Assembly: GCA_037903475.1 (NCBI GenBank)
Contig: JBAJFG010000248.1
Location: 806,001-870,000, forward strand
Length of the DNA stretch: 64,000 nt
Origin: Ancylostoma caninum
Lineage: Eukaryota; Nematoda; Chromadorea; Rhabditida; Ancylostomatidae
Direction of reading: 5' to 3'
Made by a program: the position numbers and the translations under genes. Every line of letters starts with the position of its first letter. The first letter of the stretch is position 1. Positions 21,112 through 32,079 of the stretch are shown piece by piece. The notes under the pieces are model-generated. The model had not been told where the DNA came from. It did not search any database and saw nothing but the letters and a program-made list of their open reading frames with translations.

Positions 21112-22120
21112 CAGGGGTGTGCGTAATTACGATTCACGATTTACGAATTTCGGTCCACGGCCATTTTTTATAATTTCTTTACGATTTACGATATACGAAA
21201 GGGGGCCTGGGTTTTGTAGCAAAACCGTAAATAACGACAAGGGAAGGACCTCACCAAACCACCTGCGCAGAGTATGCTAATGTGCATGATTTGTCAGTTT
21301 ACATTTTGCAGCAATATACATAGTTATCAAATTCGCATAGTTTCGTTACCAGTTTCCATTATTTAAAGACTATAGCTTCTACCAAGCTCATTCTTGAATT
21401 CTTTAAAGAAGACCTGCCAGAATCATGGAGATGAAAGGATTACTAGAAAAAGACTTACTACAGAGGTCTTCTCCTAACTGTGATAAGCTATCGCATTAAG
21501 TATGAAGGGTCCACCAAACCCCTCTCGTTCGTCAACAGGCTTTGTATTGGTCAACCTATTGATTGCACGTATAAACATTGCTGATAAAGTGCAAGAAATG
21601 ATCCTTATCTCCCATTCACCTTCATCGGATAATTGTATATGCATTGACTGTTTATGTTGACCATTCAATGACTTGCCGGAGGACATTCGATTCCAAGACA
21701 GCTTTTCATCTAACCGGAATTTAGGGGTCTCAGATGAATGGATGGCTTGGTTGAAACTGTAACAAACTGTAGAGTCATGGACCGTGTTGACTTCGAAAAG
21801 AATGCGCAGATAAAAAAGGAATTTTCTCTTCCTCGGCAGTGGATAATAATAATTCTTTCAGAATTAGATAGAGGCTCAAGATATCGAAAGAAGCCTTATC
21901 TCTTCATAATGACATTACCACCTTATGGATAAGATATGGGAGTTGCACAAGGAGCAGTTTCACCGTAGATACCTTGTTACTTTGTCACAAAGCGAGTTGA
22001 AATTTACTAGATCTCGTCAACGGTACTCGCGCCTTCAGCTAGGATTCACGATTTACAGCGATTTAAGAGAATTTGTGATTTAAGATATACGGAAATAAAA
22101 TTTTTTAACTCACATCCCTG
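21112..22120. mobile_element. Putative TIR element with CAGGGRTGTG ends
   Basis: The left end CAGGGGTGTGCGTAA and the reverse complement of the right end CAGGGATGTGAGTTAA form short imperfect inverted repeats. Subterminal repeats of the type ATTCACGATTTA / GATTTACGATATACG occur near both ends. CAGGGGTGTG termini are common in hAT elements, but no matching 8-bp target duplication was seen and no transposase frame is present. Confidence 0.45.
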
Positions 22121-22268
22121 TAGTATTTCAAGCTGTTTTGTTATTACCCTTCGATTAGATCTGCACTGGAATCTCAACCTCAATTTTTTGTGCAAAATTC
22201 CTCGACCAATTCATCTGCACCTCCTACTGCCGTTGTTTACTTATTCCAAAATCTCATACATATACACA

Positions 22269-23185
22269 CAGGGTGCGGCAAAAGTATTGTCCGTTTGAAA
22301 TGGCTCGTGAAAACGCTGGTATTTGGTATAGATGTGACGAATTTGTCCATAACATTTAGAAAACAATAAGCCAAACAATATGAATATGTCCGGTCAGTTT
22401 TATCTTCATTCTTGACAGCAGCTCTAAGGAAAATCTAAGGGAAGACGTAAGTGATGCGCCATCGTCGATTTCATCGTTCGCTTCTTCCAAACAATCCACA
22501 AGCAAGCCCATGCTGTGGTGTGGTGTAGCACATGCTTGCTCTTCCAAAGTGCCCATGTGGTACAACCCAACTGTTCGAAGGTGGAGAAGTACGGTGGACG
22601 CTAATTTGGAACTGGAGAGCTCACGAATGATTTCATGTGTAAAACCCCTTCACTGTCTTTACGTTGTAAGCTGCAGAAAAATCTTCTCAGAAAAGGAAAG
22701 GTCTACTAATCGATCCTACTGAAAGTGCACTTCTGCCGAATATCCTTTTTCGGTGGTGCGATGATTCTGGCGCTAGAACCAAAAGAAATGATATGAAGCT
22801 CCTCTGCGCCGTTATCAAATAAGGAAATAAAGCTAAACCATAGCATGGATAGGAGCAGCTGGAACTTTTCATTAGCGAATTTTATGGAAGGCTTAACATA
22901 CGCTGTTTCTTAGCACTGTTTCAATTCCACTAAAAACACCTCGGAAGAAACTGTGGATCAAGTCAAAGATGACCCCTTTCATCGCAGTAGTGAAGCCCTT
23001 TCCCGCCTTGTCTGTTGACGACTTCAAAATTGGGGATAAAATGGATTGAATCTTGTGTGTCTTAGTTTTACATTGTTCTCAGTATCCTAGGCAGCAGAAC
23101 GGTCGCACTTGTTCTTCCATCTAATTTCGATTTTCTATATAATTTATGTATCACAAAAGGCGGTCAATACTGTTGCCGCACCCTG
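22269..23185. mobile_element. Tc1/mariner-type TIR element, copy 1
   Basis: The ends are CAGGGTGCGGCAAAAGTATT and the complement of CAGGGTGCGGCAACAGTATT. TA follows the right end, and the left flank has drifted to CA. The 917-bp body is collinear with the copy at 53052-53979. Minus-strand frames share the block QA.ATPHHSMGL..DCLEE..DEIDD in both copies. That conservation may reflect recent common ancestry rather than coding selection. Reading frames are broken and the transposase could not be reconstructed by eye. Confidence 0.7.
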
Positions 23186-24363
23186 TACATCCTAGCAAAT
23201 TCCCATGTGTTTTTTTTTTCGTATAAAAAACAGACTAATATGCGGGGCTGATTAAGGACATAACAAATACAGTGGTGGAGGAAGGCAACAGTTTTCGAAT
23301 GCATGTAATAGGCTTCACTCAAAATTTACGAATGACAAGGAGCTGCAGATTATCTAGAGCAACGCATGAATTCACTTTTACGCCCTTTACAGCGTATTAT
23401 TCATTCCTTAGATCGCCGTCACTTCATGGGGTGTGGCTCCGAAATTATTTCTTCATTCGACTACTCATCGTAGGATTTGAGCTGTTTGTTTGATTAAACG
23501 TGGGCTGATCGACTGTCGCAGCTTAAATGGACTCCGACCTTTAAATTTGACTCACTTCTAAGATTTGAAAAATTAACAGCAATTTTTTTAGCATGTTCCT
23601 TTCTTTGTGTTTGAAGTTTTGTCCTCTGTAATTGGTCAGGTTAAATAAACAATCTATTTTTCAATATTTTTTCCTTTAAAAGTTGAAAATAAGCGGTTGT
23701 AAATACAGCTGCTAATACTGCATTGTTCTGCTTGGAGGGATGTTACTTTGTGCACTTGACCACATATTTATGTAATTATGTGTTACAGAAACAGGTGTGT
23801 CATAATCAATAGATGCACCAGATGCATAAAGTAACGAAGAAGAACCACATTGCTATTTTGTTAAATAACAACAGTTTATTCATTTCAGTACATTCAAGCT
23901 GCGCTGAAGAAAAAATAACTGGGGAAATCCAGAAGATAGGTTCTGCTCCATATTTCCGGTAAGGAATTCATACGACCTTGGATTCATGCGCTAGGAAGCA
24001 AGGAAAATCGCTCAATGTACGCTAAAAAAGCGAAATTCAGACTTTTTCTGCGCATGTTTAGAATTGATCAATGATTTCACCTTCAAGCGCACTATTTTAG
24101 AGAAATTTCGATGCTCCTGAGTCATTAGGACATGCTGGTGTACCTCAGTTCTCCTCTCACAGCGGTACCAATGCCTGACCCCTCCGTAGCGAAACCAATA
24201 AAATAAAGTCTTTGACACGACGCTGTCGGCGAGATGAAAGGGCCGCGATCTTATCGGCCAATGAAATATTTGTCGTTTTACGTCGTCGAAAGGCGCGAAC
24301 GTGCAGGATTTTTTTAAACAGCCGCTTTGTAATTCTCTAGTGCTGCTCACCCCTTGCTGATCA
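23186..24363. other. Region without a recognised gene
   Basis: Nothing recognised. T-rich stretch at 23206-23220 and short frames only. Confidence 0.4.
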
Positions 24364-24678
24364 TTGCGACGATCTCGGGATGCTGATACAAATGGAGGAG
24401 ACGCTCTGAGTCAGCCGTCTTTCATAGGAAAATGTTGTTGGTTTCGGCCGACGCATGACTCAGCGCGATCACTCAGCTCGGCTTTTTCTTCGGACTATAC
24501 ATTGCATGGATCGATCGCTGGCGCTCCATTTCTTGAGAATGTTCCTGGCGATGACGATTTACTGAGCAGTTATGATATAACAGCGGGAATCCCCCAGATG
24601 CGCCTCGTTTCTAGTCATCCCTCACTTCCGCATGTGCCACATACTATTTACGATTTGATTTACAACGAGATGCACTGA
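24364..24678 (+). CDS. Tentative coding exon, unknown protein
   Basis: A 104-codon plus-strand frame ending at TGA with coding-like composition. Its C-terminal half (blocks APFLENVPGDDDLLSSYDIT and LPHVPHTIYDLIYNEMH) is not low-complexity. A stop lies immediately upstream. The only candidate acceptor inside is ctctgagtcag near 24413, which is weak. No family recognised, and a chance open frame cannot be excluded. Confidence 0.2.
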   Translation: MRRSRDADTNGGDALSQPSFIGKCCWFRPTHDSARSLSSAFSSDYTLHGSIAGAPFLENVPGDDDLLSSYDITAGIPQMRLVSSHPSLPHVPHTIYDLIYNEMH

Positions 24679-24870
24679 GCCAAAGCAACACGGAGACTGT
24701 TTGTGGAACAGTTTTACGATCTTTACGTCATCGACCGGAAACACTGCTCTTGCTGTAGTCTGATGATTCTCTGCAAGGAACCGAACATTAGGTGCGCTTT
24801 TCAGTTGTCGGAAAACTCGTCCAAATTTTCTGTCGCTCCGACTGGATAATATAGACACCTGAGCTTGGTT

Positions 24871-24972
24871 GCGTCATTGAGATCACCCAGGGTAAAAGTG
24901 ATGGCCTCCATGCTAACATTGGGTGAATTTGTGAGGTGTTGACATGTTTATCCCGTGTAATCTCAATGACGC
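24871..24972. repeat. Hairpin MITE family A, copy 1
   Basis: GCGTCATTGAGATCACCCAG at the left pairs with the inverted GTGTAATCTCAATGACGC at the right around a 60-bp centre. Together with 25295-25397 it defines a small non-autonomous family about 102 bp long. Confidence 0.7.
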
Positions 24973-25294
24973 ATACAGTCTCTATATAAGGATGCATCAT
25001 TGGAAGGATGAGTAATCTCATGTCCATGTCTACCCATGGGTAGTAGCTGGGTTTGGACAACGTCACGTGCTATAAAAAGGTTTATGGATGTCAGGTAAGG
25101 GGTAAACTCGCATGAGTTCACATGTTACCATGAGTAATTTGAATGGTGCATCGGATGAAAGGCTTCACAGAAACTGAAAGTTGAAAAAATTCTGAACCTA
25201 TTACTACAGTTTAACTTTAATCTTGCGATGAGAAGCACCATCATCGTTAACTCTTGCTGGCTATGCAAGCATCCCGTTAGCTTCACAGCCGGCA

Positions 25295-25397
25295 TGTGTC
25301 ATTGAGATTAACCAGGGTAAATTCTTGATACCTCCAAATTACAGAGGCAGATCTAGGCGTTGGGATTTTTATCTTGGGCGGTCTCAATGATTCACAC
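25295..25397. repeat. Hairpin MITE family A, copy 2
   Basis: TGTGTCATTGAGATTAACCA at the left pairs with the inverted GGTCTCAATGATTCACA at the right. Both arms match the copy at 24871-24972 (core GTCATTGAGATyAcCCAGGGT). The two copies lie only about 320 bp apart. Confidence 0.7.
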
Positions 25398-26368
25398 TGT
25401 TCTAGAAGTAGAGCAACTCGTCCACACAGAACACTAACTACTTTACAGTGACCTTTGGAAACATGTTTTTTTATTCGCAGGATTTTTTCTGACCTTACGG
25501 GCAGCCTATTTAAACCCACTTCCAACCCCCTTCCCTCGTACTGGGTGGACCACCCATTGTTCGTCGAGATATAAAAGGTTGGTCGTAAATGTGCTCAGCG
25601 AGCACGTTACGGGTCTAGATCGTTGTGTTCAGTAATTTATGTATCACAGGTGCCGCAGATACACGATTTACGGGGCCAAAATATTGCGCAATGCGTGGAG
25701 ACGCAGACACTGCCTATTGTTAGTTGCGTGAAGCAGAGCGAATGCGTTATGGGCTAACATAAAATACCACTGTGAACACATATCAGGGCTTTCCTTGATT
25801 TCTCCCTACAAATTCACTGAATAAGTAATTTAAGAACCGAGACACCATAAAGAAAGTAATGGATAAAATAGCTGGACATTTCGGATTAGTACAGACAGCT
25901 AGAATTCGCAATCGGTCGTCTGCCCGCCAAAAAGGCCATCTCTGTCGCCACCAAGGTTTATCCACTGTAATTTCGACGATATCCCATCCTATCCCCCCCC
26001 CGCCCCCCTCCCCCACCGATCCCATCGATATATCCTGCGTGTTCGTGTTTTCGGCTTCTAACTCCGGAAAAGAATAGCTCACAAAAATTTTGAAGTTTTG
26101 GGGAAATGGTGCCTCTTGTTCTCTTCATCTATTCATAGTGCTTTGAGCCACATTCGCAGTAGCGCATTCCATAATAGAGATCCTAAATTCCATCTTTCGA
26201 ACTCGGAAATTCCAAAATACACTTTTTCTCATACCTGCTGCAGCTCCTAACTTAGTGAGGTGGTCTCATCCTGGTTGCTCCATGAGTAACTATATATTCT
26301 CGTGATCCACATCTGGTGCTGTCCCAGGTATTGCTTCCCATTCGCGAAATTGCCCGCTACGACGGTGT
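25398..26368. other. Region without a recognised gene
   Basis: A TATA-like string (tataaaag) lies at 25571. A C-rich tract (25992-26014) lies inside a minus-strand frame (25783-26082) whose Gly run is produced by that tract. Two plus-strand exon-like pieces just downstream (26370-26413 with donor gtaagg, and 26511-26579 after acceptor ttcattacag) agree in phase. They are too short to call a gene. Confidence 0.3.
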
Positions 26369-26610
26369 TTCATTTGTCTAGAATAACGGAAAGAGATCAT
26401 TATTAGGAAGTTCCCACGTAAGGGAAAAATTCGGAGCTACGTAATTTCTCTTGTGACTCTACATGTCAATTGACTTTATGACCTCTTACAACTCCTAATT
26501 TCATTACAGTTTGAAAAAGAAGGATCTCTCCTGTCTAAAATTCATGAAGCCATTCCAAGAAATTATGCAACAGCTCAATTTTGCTAGCAAGAATTCTACC
26601 TCTAGTAGCT

Positions 26611-26826
26611 TGCAACCCGAACGCAGCCTGAACGGCGTAATGCGTCGCGTAGAACTCCTAGCGACATCTGCCATAGTTCCCCCAGTCGTGGTTGGAACTG
26701 TCCTCTTTATAGCAGCAACTGCTGAAGAATGGCAGCAGTTGAGGGGAGGATGGCAGCAGCTGGAAAGAGGTGCTGCTAGGGTTCCTACTCGATGCACTAC
26801 TCCGTTCAGTTTACGTTTCTGCTGCA
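26611..26826. repeat. Fold-back (hairpin) element, copy 2
   Basis: Inverted ends (left AACCCGAACGCAGCCTGAAC, right the complement of GCAGAAACGTAAACTGAAC) with continuing complementarity through CTCCTAGC / GCTAGGGTTC. The sequence and fold match the element at 4809-5032, so both belong to one family. Copy 2 is more decayed. The two long overlapping open frames here (plus 26511-26927, minus 26504-26842) are products of the palindrome. Confidence 0.65.
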
Positions 26827-26927
26827 CATTGATTAGGTACATTCCAAATTCGTTTCCCTGGGGTCTTGAACAGATATTTTGCGATTTTCAGACTTTTTGT
26901 AAAGGATATAGTAGTCATCGTGTATAA

Positions 26928-28506
26928 TTCAAGAAAATGCTGCTCAGTTTCTTCCGTAGTTTGGATGTTAATTTTTTTTCGAATTATTTTTTTTGATGTC
27001 TTAAAGATGACTCGTTCGCATAGGTCGGGGCAATCCTGCTCACTACTTGGTGGGGCTTTTATGCAAACATCATTGTTTGCGGTTGAGTTGTTCCTTGAAA
27101 AACCACGAGTTTTAGAATGAAGAATAACTGAATCAGCACAAAAAACCACTCCATAACATTTTCGTAAAATAGCAGGATTTGACCAAGTTTCCCCACTGCT
27201 ATATTCAGACTTTTTTCTAACCTATTCCATAAAGCCCCCTCTCGCCGACATCAAGCTCCGCCGCCATTCTGATGCTACCCTCATCTCCTTTATAGGAGCA
27301 GTTAGAGCGGGCAATTTGGCGCTTACCGAAAGAAAATGAGACTGCTGCCACGCCCCGAAATACCATAACGCTTAACGAAGGCTGATATTGGGGTTGTTTC
27401 GAAGGTCACACCAGGCAGAGGCGGCTGCGGCGGCGGGTGGAACGCCGCCGCCCATCCAGGAGACATCTGCGCGGGCCTACCGTAGCCGTATATCACTAAT
27501 GTGCACTTCGCCTCTGAGAGGCCGCCGGCGGCTCTGGGGAGTGCTTAGCCGCGAATCTGGAACCGTTGTTGCTCGGTGGATTTTAAAGAGGCCACGTTTT
27601 CTTGCTTAGCAAAAAGTTTTGAAAAGCTACAGAATTGGTCTTGCGCAGGTTTTTCTTTTTTTTCAGAGCAAGGCAACCGAATTATGTTGCACGTGATTCC
27701 TCCTTTTTGAACTTTTCCCTATATCCTCTACTCACGCCTTATTATTCATTTTACTTTAGTGATTACATGAACTCTCTTCTCGTTTATACGAATACCTCTT
27801 CAATTATGAAGCGTTTACTCATTAAAAAAGCACATTTATCTCCGATCATTTTTGATTGTCTATTGCAACCGAAATAAACGAGTTTCATTCCTTTTCATCG
27901 AGGATGAGAGTTGGAGAGAAATTAGAGAAGTAAACATCGAAAAAAGTGTGCAGTATTCAGTGAGAGTCAAGAAGTACACACAAATGAAAGACCCTTGTCG
28001 TACTTGAGCCAGACAGCTTTGGGGAAGTGGGGGAGGGGGCTTAGCCGCTTCGGATCTTTCAGCCTTTTTTCAGAATCCTTCTACTGCTCTGAAGATTTTT
28101 AGGTGGCAATACTTCCCTCCCTCTCCCCCCCCCCCCTCTTAGTTCTTTATTTCTAGCGATATTTGGTTACGCCTACCGTTCAACACCAACTAATCTCCCT
28201 AATTCTCTCTAGACCTTGCCGCTTCATCGGAGGTTTATTTCTTTTTTGTGACTATTTTTGTGTTGCTATATTATGTTTTTTCACGCTTCATGAAGAAACG
28301 CAAAATGGGAAAAAATGACAGAAACAAAACACCGCAAAATACAAACATTAATAAAAGATGTATAATACAACATGGAAGGTTGTTGAGCACATGAAGGAAA
28401 TGCAGCCTAGTGAGACGCGTTAGTAAAAACCGTACTGAACATGGCATAGTCCAGTTATTTCCTCGTAAATTTTAGCCAATGAGAATAAAGTATTTTATTT
28501 TTTTAG
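26928..28506. other. Region without a recognised gene
   Basis: A GC-rich block at 27410-27560 contains short complementary GC stretches (gcggcggcg / cgccgccg). A C12 run lies at 28125-28136. No splice-supported gene. Confidence 0.35.
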
Positions 28507-30646
28507 TTCTTTATTTGTTCATTACTTGGCACTCACCACTTCACCATTTAGGATATCTTCATCCGTAAACTTTCAGACATTGTTTACTCTCATAAACGTG
28601 GTTGTTTTGGGCCTTTTATTATATTTTGAAGAACCTCCATTGATGCTGCCAACTTGTAGTCAATATTTGCAGTATTCTACAAAAACCACACCCGCTATGC
28701 GCCCGTTTTCAATATGTAGACTCTACCCTTACTGGTATCCAATATTATTTACCCAACCCACTCCACAGCAACCACGTGCTCACTTTTTGGATCAATGCTG
28801 GTTGCAAGTGGGAAAAAGAGAGGGAAGAATCGGAAGGAAGATGATGGTGGATCCTTACAGGTAGGATGAATTTAACCTCCATGGAGTAACTTGGATAGAA
28901 GAAACCGTTGCATGAGGCAACGGTTTCTTCTATCCATATTAGCATATCCGTAAGAGCGTATTTATCCGGCCGCAAAAAAATGTACTGGCAGCTACATAGA
29001 TGGCGTCACCACGTCCCTTTAGCTTGCAGCAGTGTCGATTTTCTCCATTCTGTAGCTCATAACCTAATTTTATTCATTTCTGGAGTTAGCTTTTTTTTCT
29101 CAACATTCCACAAATTACTTCCTCATCGATGGTATTTTATACATAGGACCGAATAAAAATCGAATAATTTTGTTAGTTCAATTACCAATTCAGGAAACCA
29201 TTTAATCATCCAGGTGTTCCGGATTGAGGAAGCTCTGAAGCCCTTCTTTTCTTCCATGCATTGCTGTATTCGCCTCCGATACTGTAACATTCGAATTTTC
29301 CATTTATTCGAAGTATTCGATATTTGGAAGCAAAAACATTCGACTTCGAATAAGCGGAAAATTCGAAAGTTCCACCATTAGAGACTAAATTGATGCTGGA
29401 TGAGGAAGAAGGAGAGCTTCAGGGCTTTCTCATTCTCGAATATCTGGACATTCAATTTGTTTCTTGAACTGGTAAGTGAAGTACCAAAATTATTCGATTT
29501 TCATTCGGTCCAATATGCTTATATGGTATTTGTACCATAACACGTTGTGACCCAATTATTTTAGCATCAGAGCTTTATTCGGTCATCTAACTTCAAGACG
29601 AAGAGGGTTAGTGTAATAAAATCCTGCTGGTAATTCGAAGGAAAGAGTTAGAAGTACCCAACAGTTCGGGCTGGTTCTTTCATTTGTTTACATCTTTTTG
29701 TTTATTCATTTGTTCCTTTGGTAGTGGCCATTGCTCAGATTCAACTGGGTTCAATCAAGCAATGTTGGGGCCGATTTTCGTATTCTAGGCCCATTCTCGG
29801 GCAATTCCACAAAATTCCAGGTTTAGGAGCCGGTTTCCTGCAGTTTTTTGCATTTCTACTTGACTTGTTCATACAATTCCATATGACTATGCACCTTGTA
29901 TTGAAAATTTTCAAATTTTCCGTTTCCTACCTTCTTCGGTTTGTGGTCATCATGAGTTCGTCACAAAGGTTTGAGTTCCCAGCAATCTACCCGGCCACCG
30001 TGCCTCAAGGATCACGCTTCTCATCTTCACGCTTCATCAACCCCTAGCAGTGGGCCACCACGTTCTCGCGGCCACATCCACAAATCGCTGGTAACCTTCC
30101 AAAGTACAAACACATTCAGTGGTGCGGTAGCGGCACTTTCGGACGTGTTCCCCCACCCGGCTGCTGATCCCGCCCTCCCACTTCGTGTACTCGATTCCGG
30201 CCGCTACGTCCTCACATCTCACTAGTTTTATAGCCCTTTATTCTGAGCGTCGTCTAGCAGCGCACAGCTTTACGACGTTCTCTGATCGCTGCCTCCCACT
30301 AGACAACTAGTTGCACTTCCAGTTTACCCCCCTATTGAGTGGTTGGCACCACTTCGATTTTTTTCGAAGAAATGTTTGGAAGAAGTGCCTGATAAAGGAG
30401 CTGCTGAGGTGAGTTCGCCATATGTTGCGTTTTATTTTGTTGCACAGTTCCATCTACCGCAAATCTACAGCAGATATTGTCATAAATTTTCGCGCTTTTA
30501 TACTAAGACGGTCTGCCGAGATGGGACCTCACTTTCCGATTAGCTTACTGACTAATTCAGGTTTTTCTCAGGTCTTCAAGGCTTCAATTCTAGCTAAGCA
30601 GGCATCATTCTCTCGCACTCAGGCTAATATTGCTAGTAAGCTTTAA
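28507..30646 (+). CDS. Tentative five-exon gene, unknown protein
   Basis: Model by splice sites and phase: exons 28507-28860, 29739-29820, 29983-30103, 30323-30408 and 30572-30646 (TAA). Acceptors are atttttttag, ttgctcag, gttcccag, cacttccag and gtttttctcag. Donors are gtagga, gttta (weak), gtacaa (weak) and gtgagt. Every junction agrees in phase. Exon 1 carries a hydrophobic segment (about residues 20-35) and its 5' limit is unknown. Later blocks include NWVQSSNVGADFRILGPF, PIEWLAPLRFFSKKCLEE and the C-terminal KASILAKQASFSRTQAN. AATAAA lies at about 30748. The first intron contains the hairpin at 28892 and the fold-back at 29146. The last two exons are best supported. The middle ones may be wrong. 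No family recognised. Confidence 0.3.
28892..28936. repeat. Perfect 20-bp stem hairpin
   Basis: TGGATAGAAGAAACCGTTGC, loop ATGAG, then the exact complement. The stem is perfect with a 5-base loop. Too short for a MITE with subterminal sequence. It may be a structured RNA, a replication palindrome or a very small fold-back. Confidence 0.8.
29146..29511. repeat. Long fold-back element with GGACCGAAT ends
   Basis: The left end GGACCGAATAAAAATCGAAT pairs with the inverted ATTCGATTTTCATTCGGTCC at the right. Complementarity continues through the 366 bp (for example GAAGCTCTGAAGCCCTTC / GAGAGCTTCAGGGCTTTC) to a central CGAATTTTCC / GGAAAATTCG hairpin. A degenerate related sequence lies around 36890-37250. 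Confidence 0.7.
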
Positions 30647-31426
30647 AAAAGACGTACTAATCTTCCAGGACCTTTTTTTTTCGGAGATTCTTGTATGGTC
30701 ACCCGGTCACCCGGAATACAGCATGTTGGGAAATTTCGTTATTATCCTAATAAAATTTGTCAAAAATTACATGGAAATGATTATAGTAGAAAAGAATATC
30801 TCACTTCGGAATCGTTTTCAAGATTTTCATGCCAAATCATCTTCACAAAGTGTTGATCACAGTGGGGCACATGGTTCCTAACAGAAACGCTTCAGAAAGG
30901 AAATTTGGGTCTCTTCCGCTGTGGAGAATTCAAACTGCCCACTGTGACATTTGCCACAAGAAGGCGTTAGGTGATATTAAGCACTCCGATCCTCAACAAA
31001 ACTTTTTTTCACGTTTTTTGTAGGGATTTAAATTGAAATCGCTAGTGTGCTGTTGTGTGGTGGGTGAGGTCGTGCGTGCGTCCAGTATGGTCAACTACTC
31101 TAAAATGAATGCTACTCGCTTAACTATGGGGAAATGGGAGTTCTGCGGCGAGCAACTGAACATGTCTTCGAGGCAATACTGCACACAGGATCATAGCCGA
31201 CTTGCCTGCATGCTGGGTATGTATGAGGAGAAAATTCAAAAAAGTGTCGATATTTATCTTCGAAAAATCGTGTTCCATTCGGTTCCCTTCATTGTATTTT
31301 ACTCAATGCATGCAGCATATCTATCTTGTCTATCGTATCTTCGTATCCTTATCGTCTAGAAGCCCGAACAATGAGTGATGCGTTTTACAAGGAATATTTC
31401 CATCCATTTTTTAGACCTCTTCTCAA
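30647..31426. other. Region without a recognised gene
   Basis: Holds the putative polyadenylation signal AATAAA (about 30748) of the upstream tentative gene. Otherwise nothing recognised. Confidence 0.35.
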
Positions 31427-32079
31427 AGGCAGCGTCCCAGCTGGAGATCGTTCTTGAGATCTCAAAGTGAAAAGAATCTCCAGGGGCTGATGATTACAAC
31501 GTTGTACGTAATTCCATGCAAGACTGCTGAAAAAACCCCATTTCCGAGCCCCAATTTTTAGGGAGCCTTTGGGCGGAGCCGGGAGCGGACCCAAGTAACT
31601 TTCCGAATAATTCACTCCAGGAAGCGCAGCTCCCGGGGAAATTCGTATTCCTCGTGAGAGGTTCTCATCGGCTTCCTAACGGAATAGAAGGCACCATTAG
31701 CGGCGAGCAAGGGAGTACGTTGGGCGGAAAACCTGCAATCCCGCATTGGCTCCGTAGCCAAGGCGAATTTGCAGGCTTTCCGGACCGTGAACTCCTTTGT
31801 TAGTCATACATGGACAGCTTCTATTCTGTTAGGGATTTGATAAGGAACTCTCACGAGGAATATGAATTTCCTCAGAAGATGCGATTCTGCAGTGAATTAT
31901 TCGGAAAGCTGCTCAGCTGCGCCCCCAGCGCCGCCCAAAGGCTTCTTGAAAATTGGGGCTCGGAAATGGGGTTTTTCAGCGGCCTTGCATGGAATTACGT
32001 ATACCGTTGTGACCATCAGCTCCTGGAGATTCTTCCAACTTCGAAATCTTGAAGACGATTCTGAGCTGGGGCACTGCCT
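31427..32079. repeat. Large fold-back element with about 263-bp arms
   Basis: The left arm 31427-31690 and right arm 31818-32079 are inverted copies (ends GGCAGCGTCCCAGCT and complement of GGCAGTGCCCCAGCT). They surround a 127-bp spacer. Frames in the two arms encode the same peptide blocks on opposite strands (PPAPPKG-like and KIGARKWGF), which identifies the frames as repeat artefacts. The AAAGGCAGyGT end resembles the TTAA-flanked MITE at 45487. Confidence 0.7.

Noticed and set aside
25783..26082. 99-codon minus-strand frame with Gly run
   Set aside because: The Gly run comes from a C-rich simple tract and the rest lacks a convincing acceptor or donor. Possible but unsupported.
26504..26927. 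Overlapping 138- and 112-codon frames on opposite strands
   Set aside because: They span the hairpin element at 26611-26826, whose self-complementarity opens both strands.
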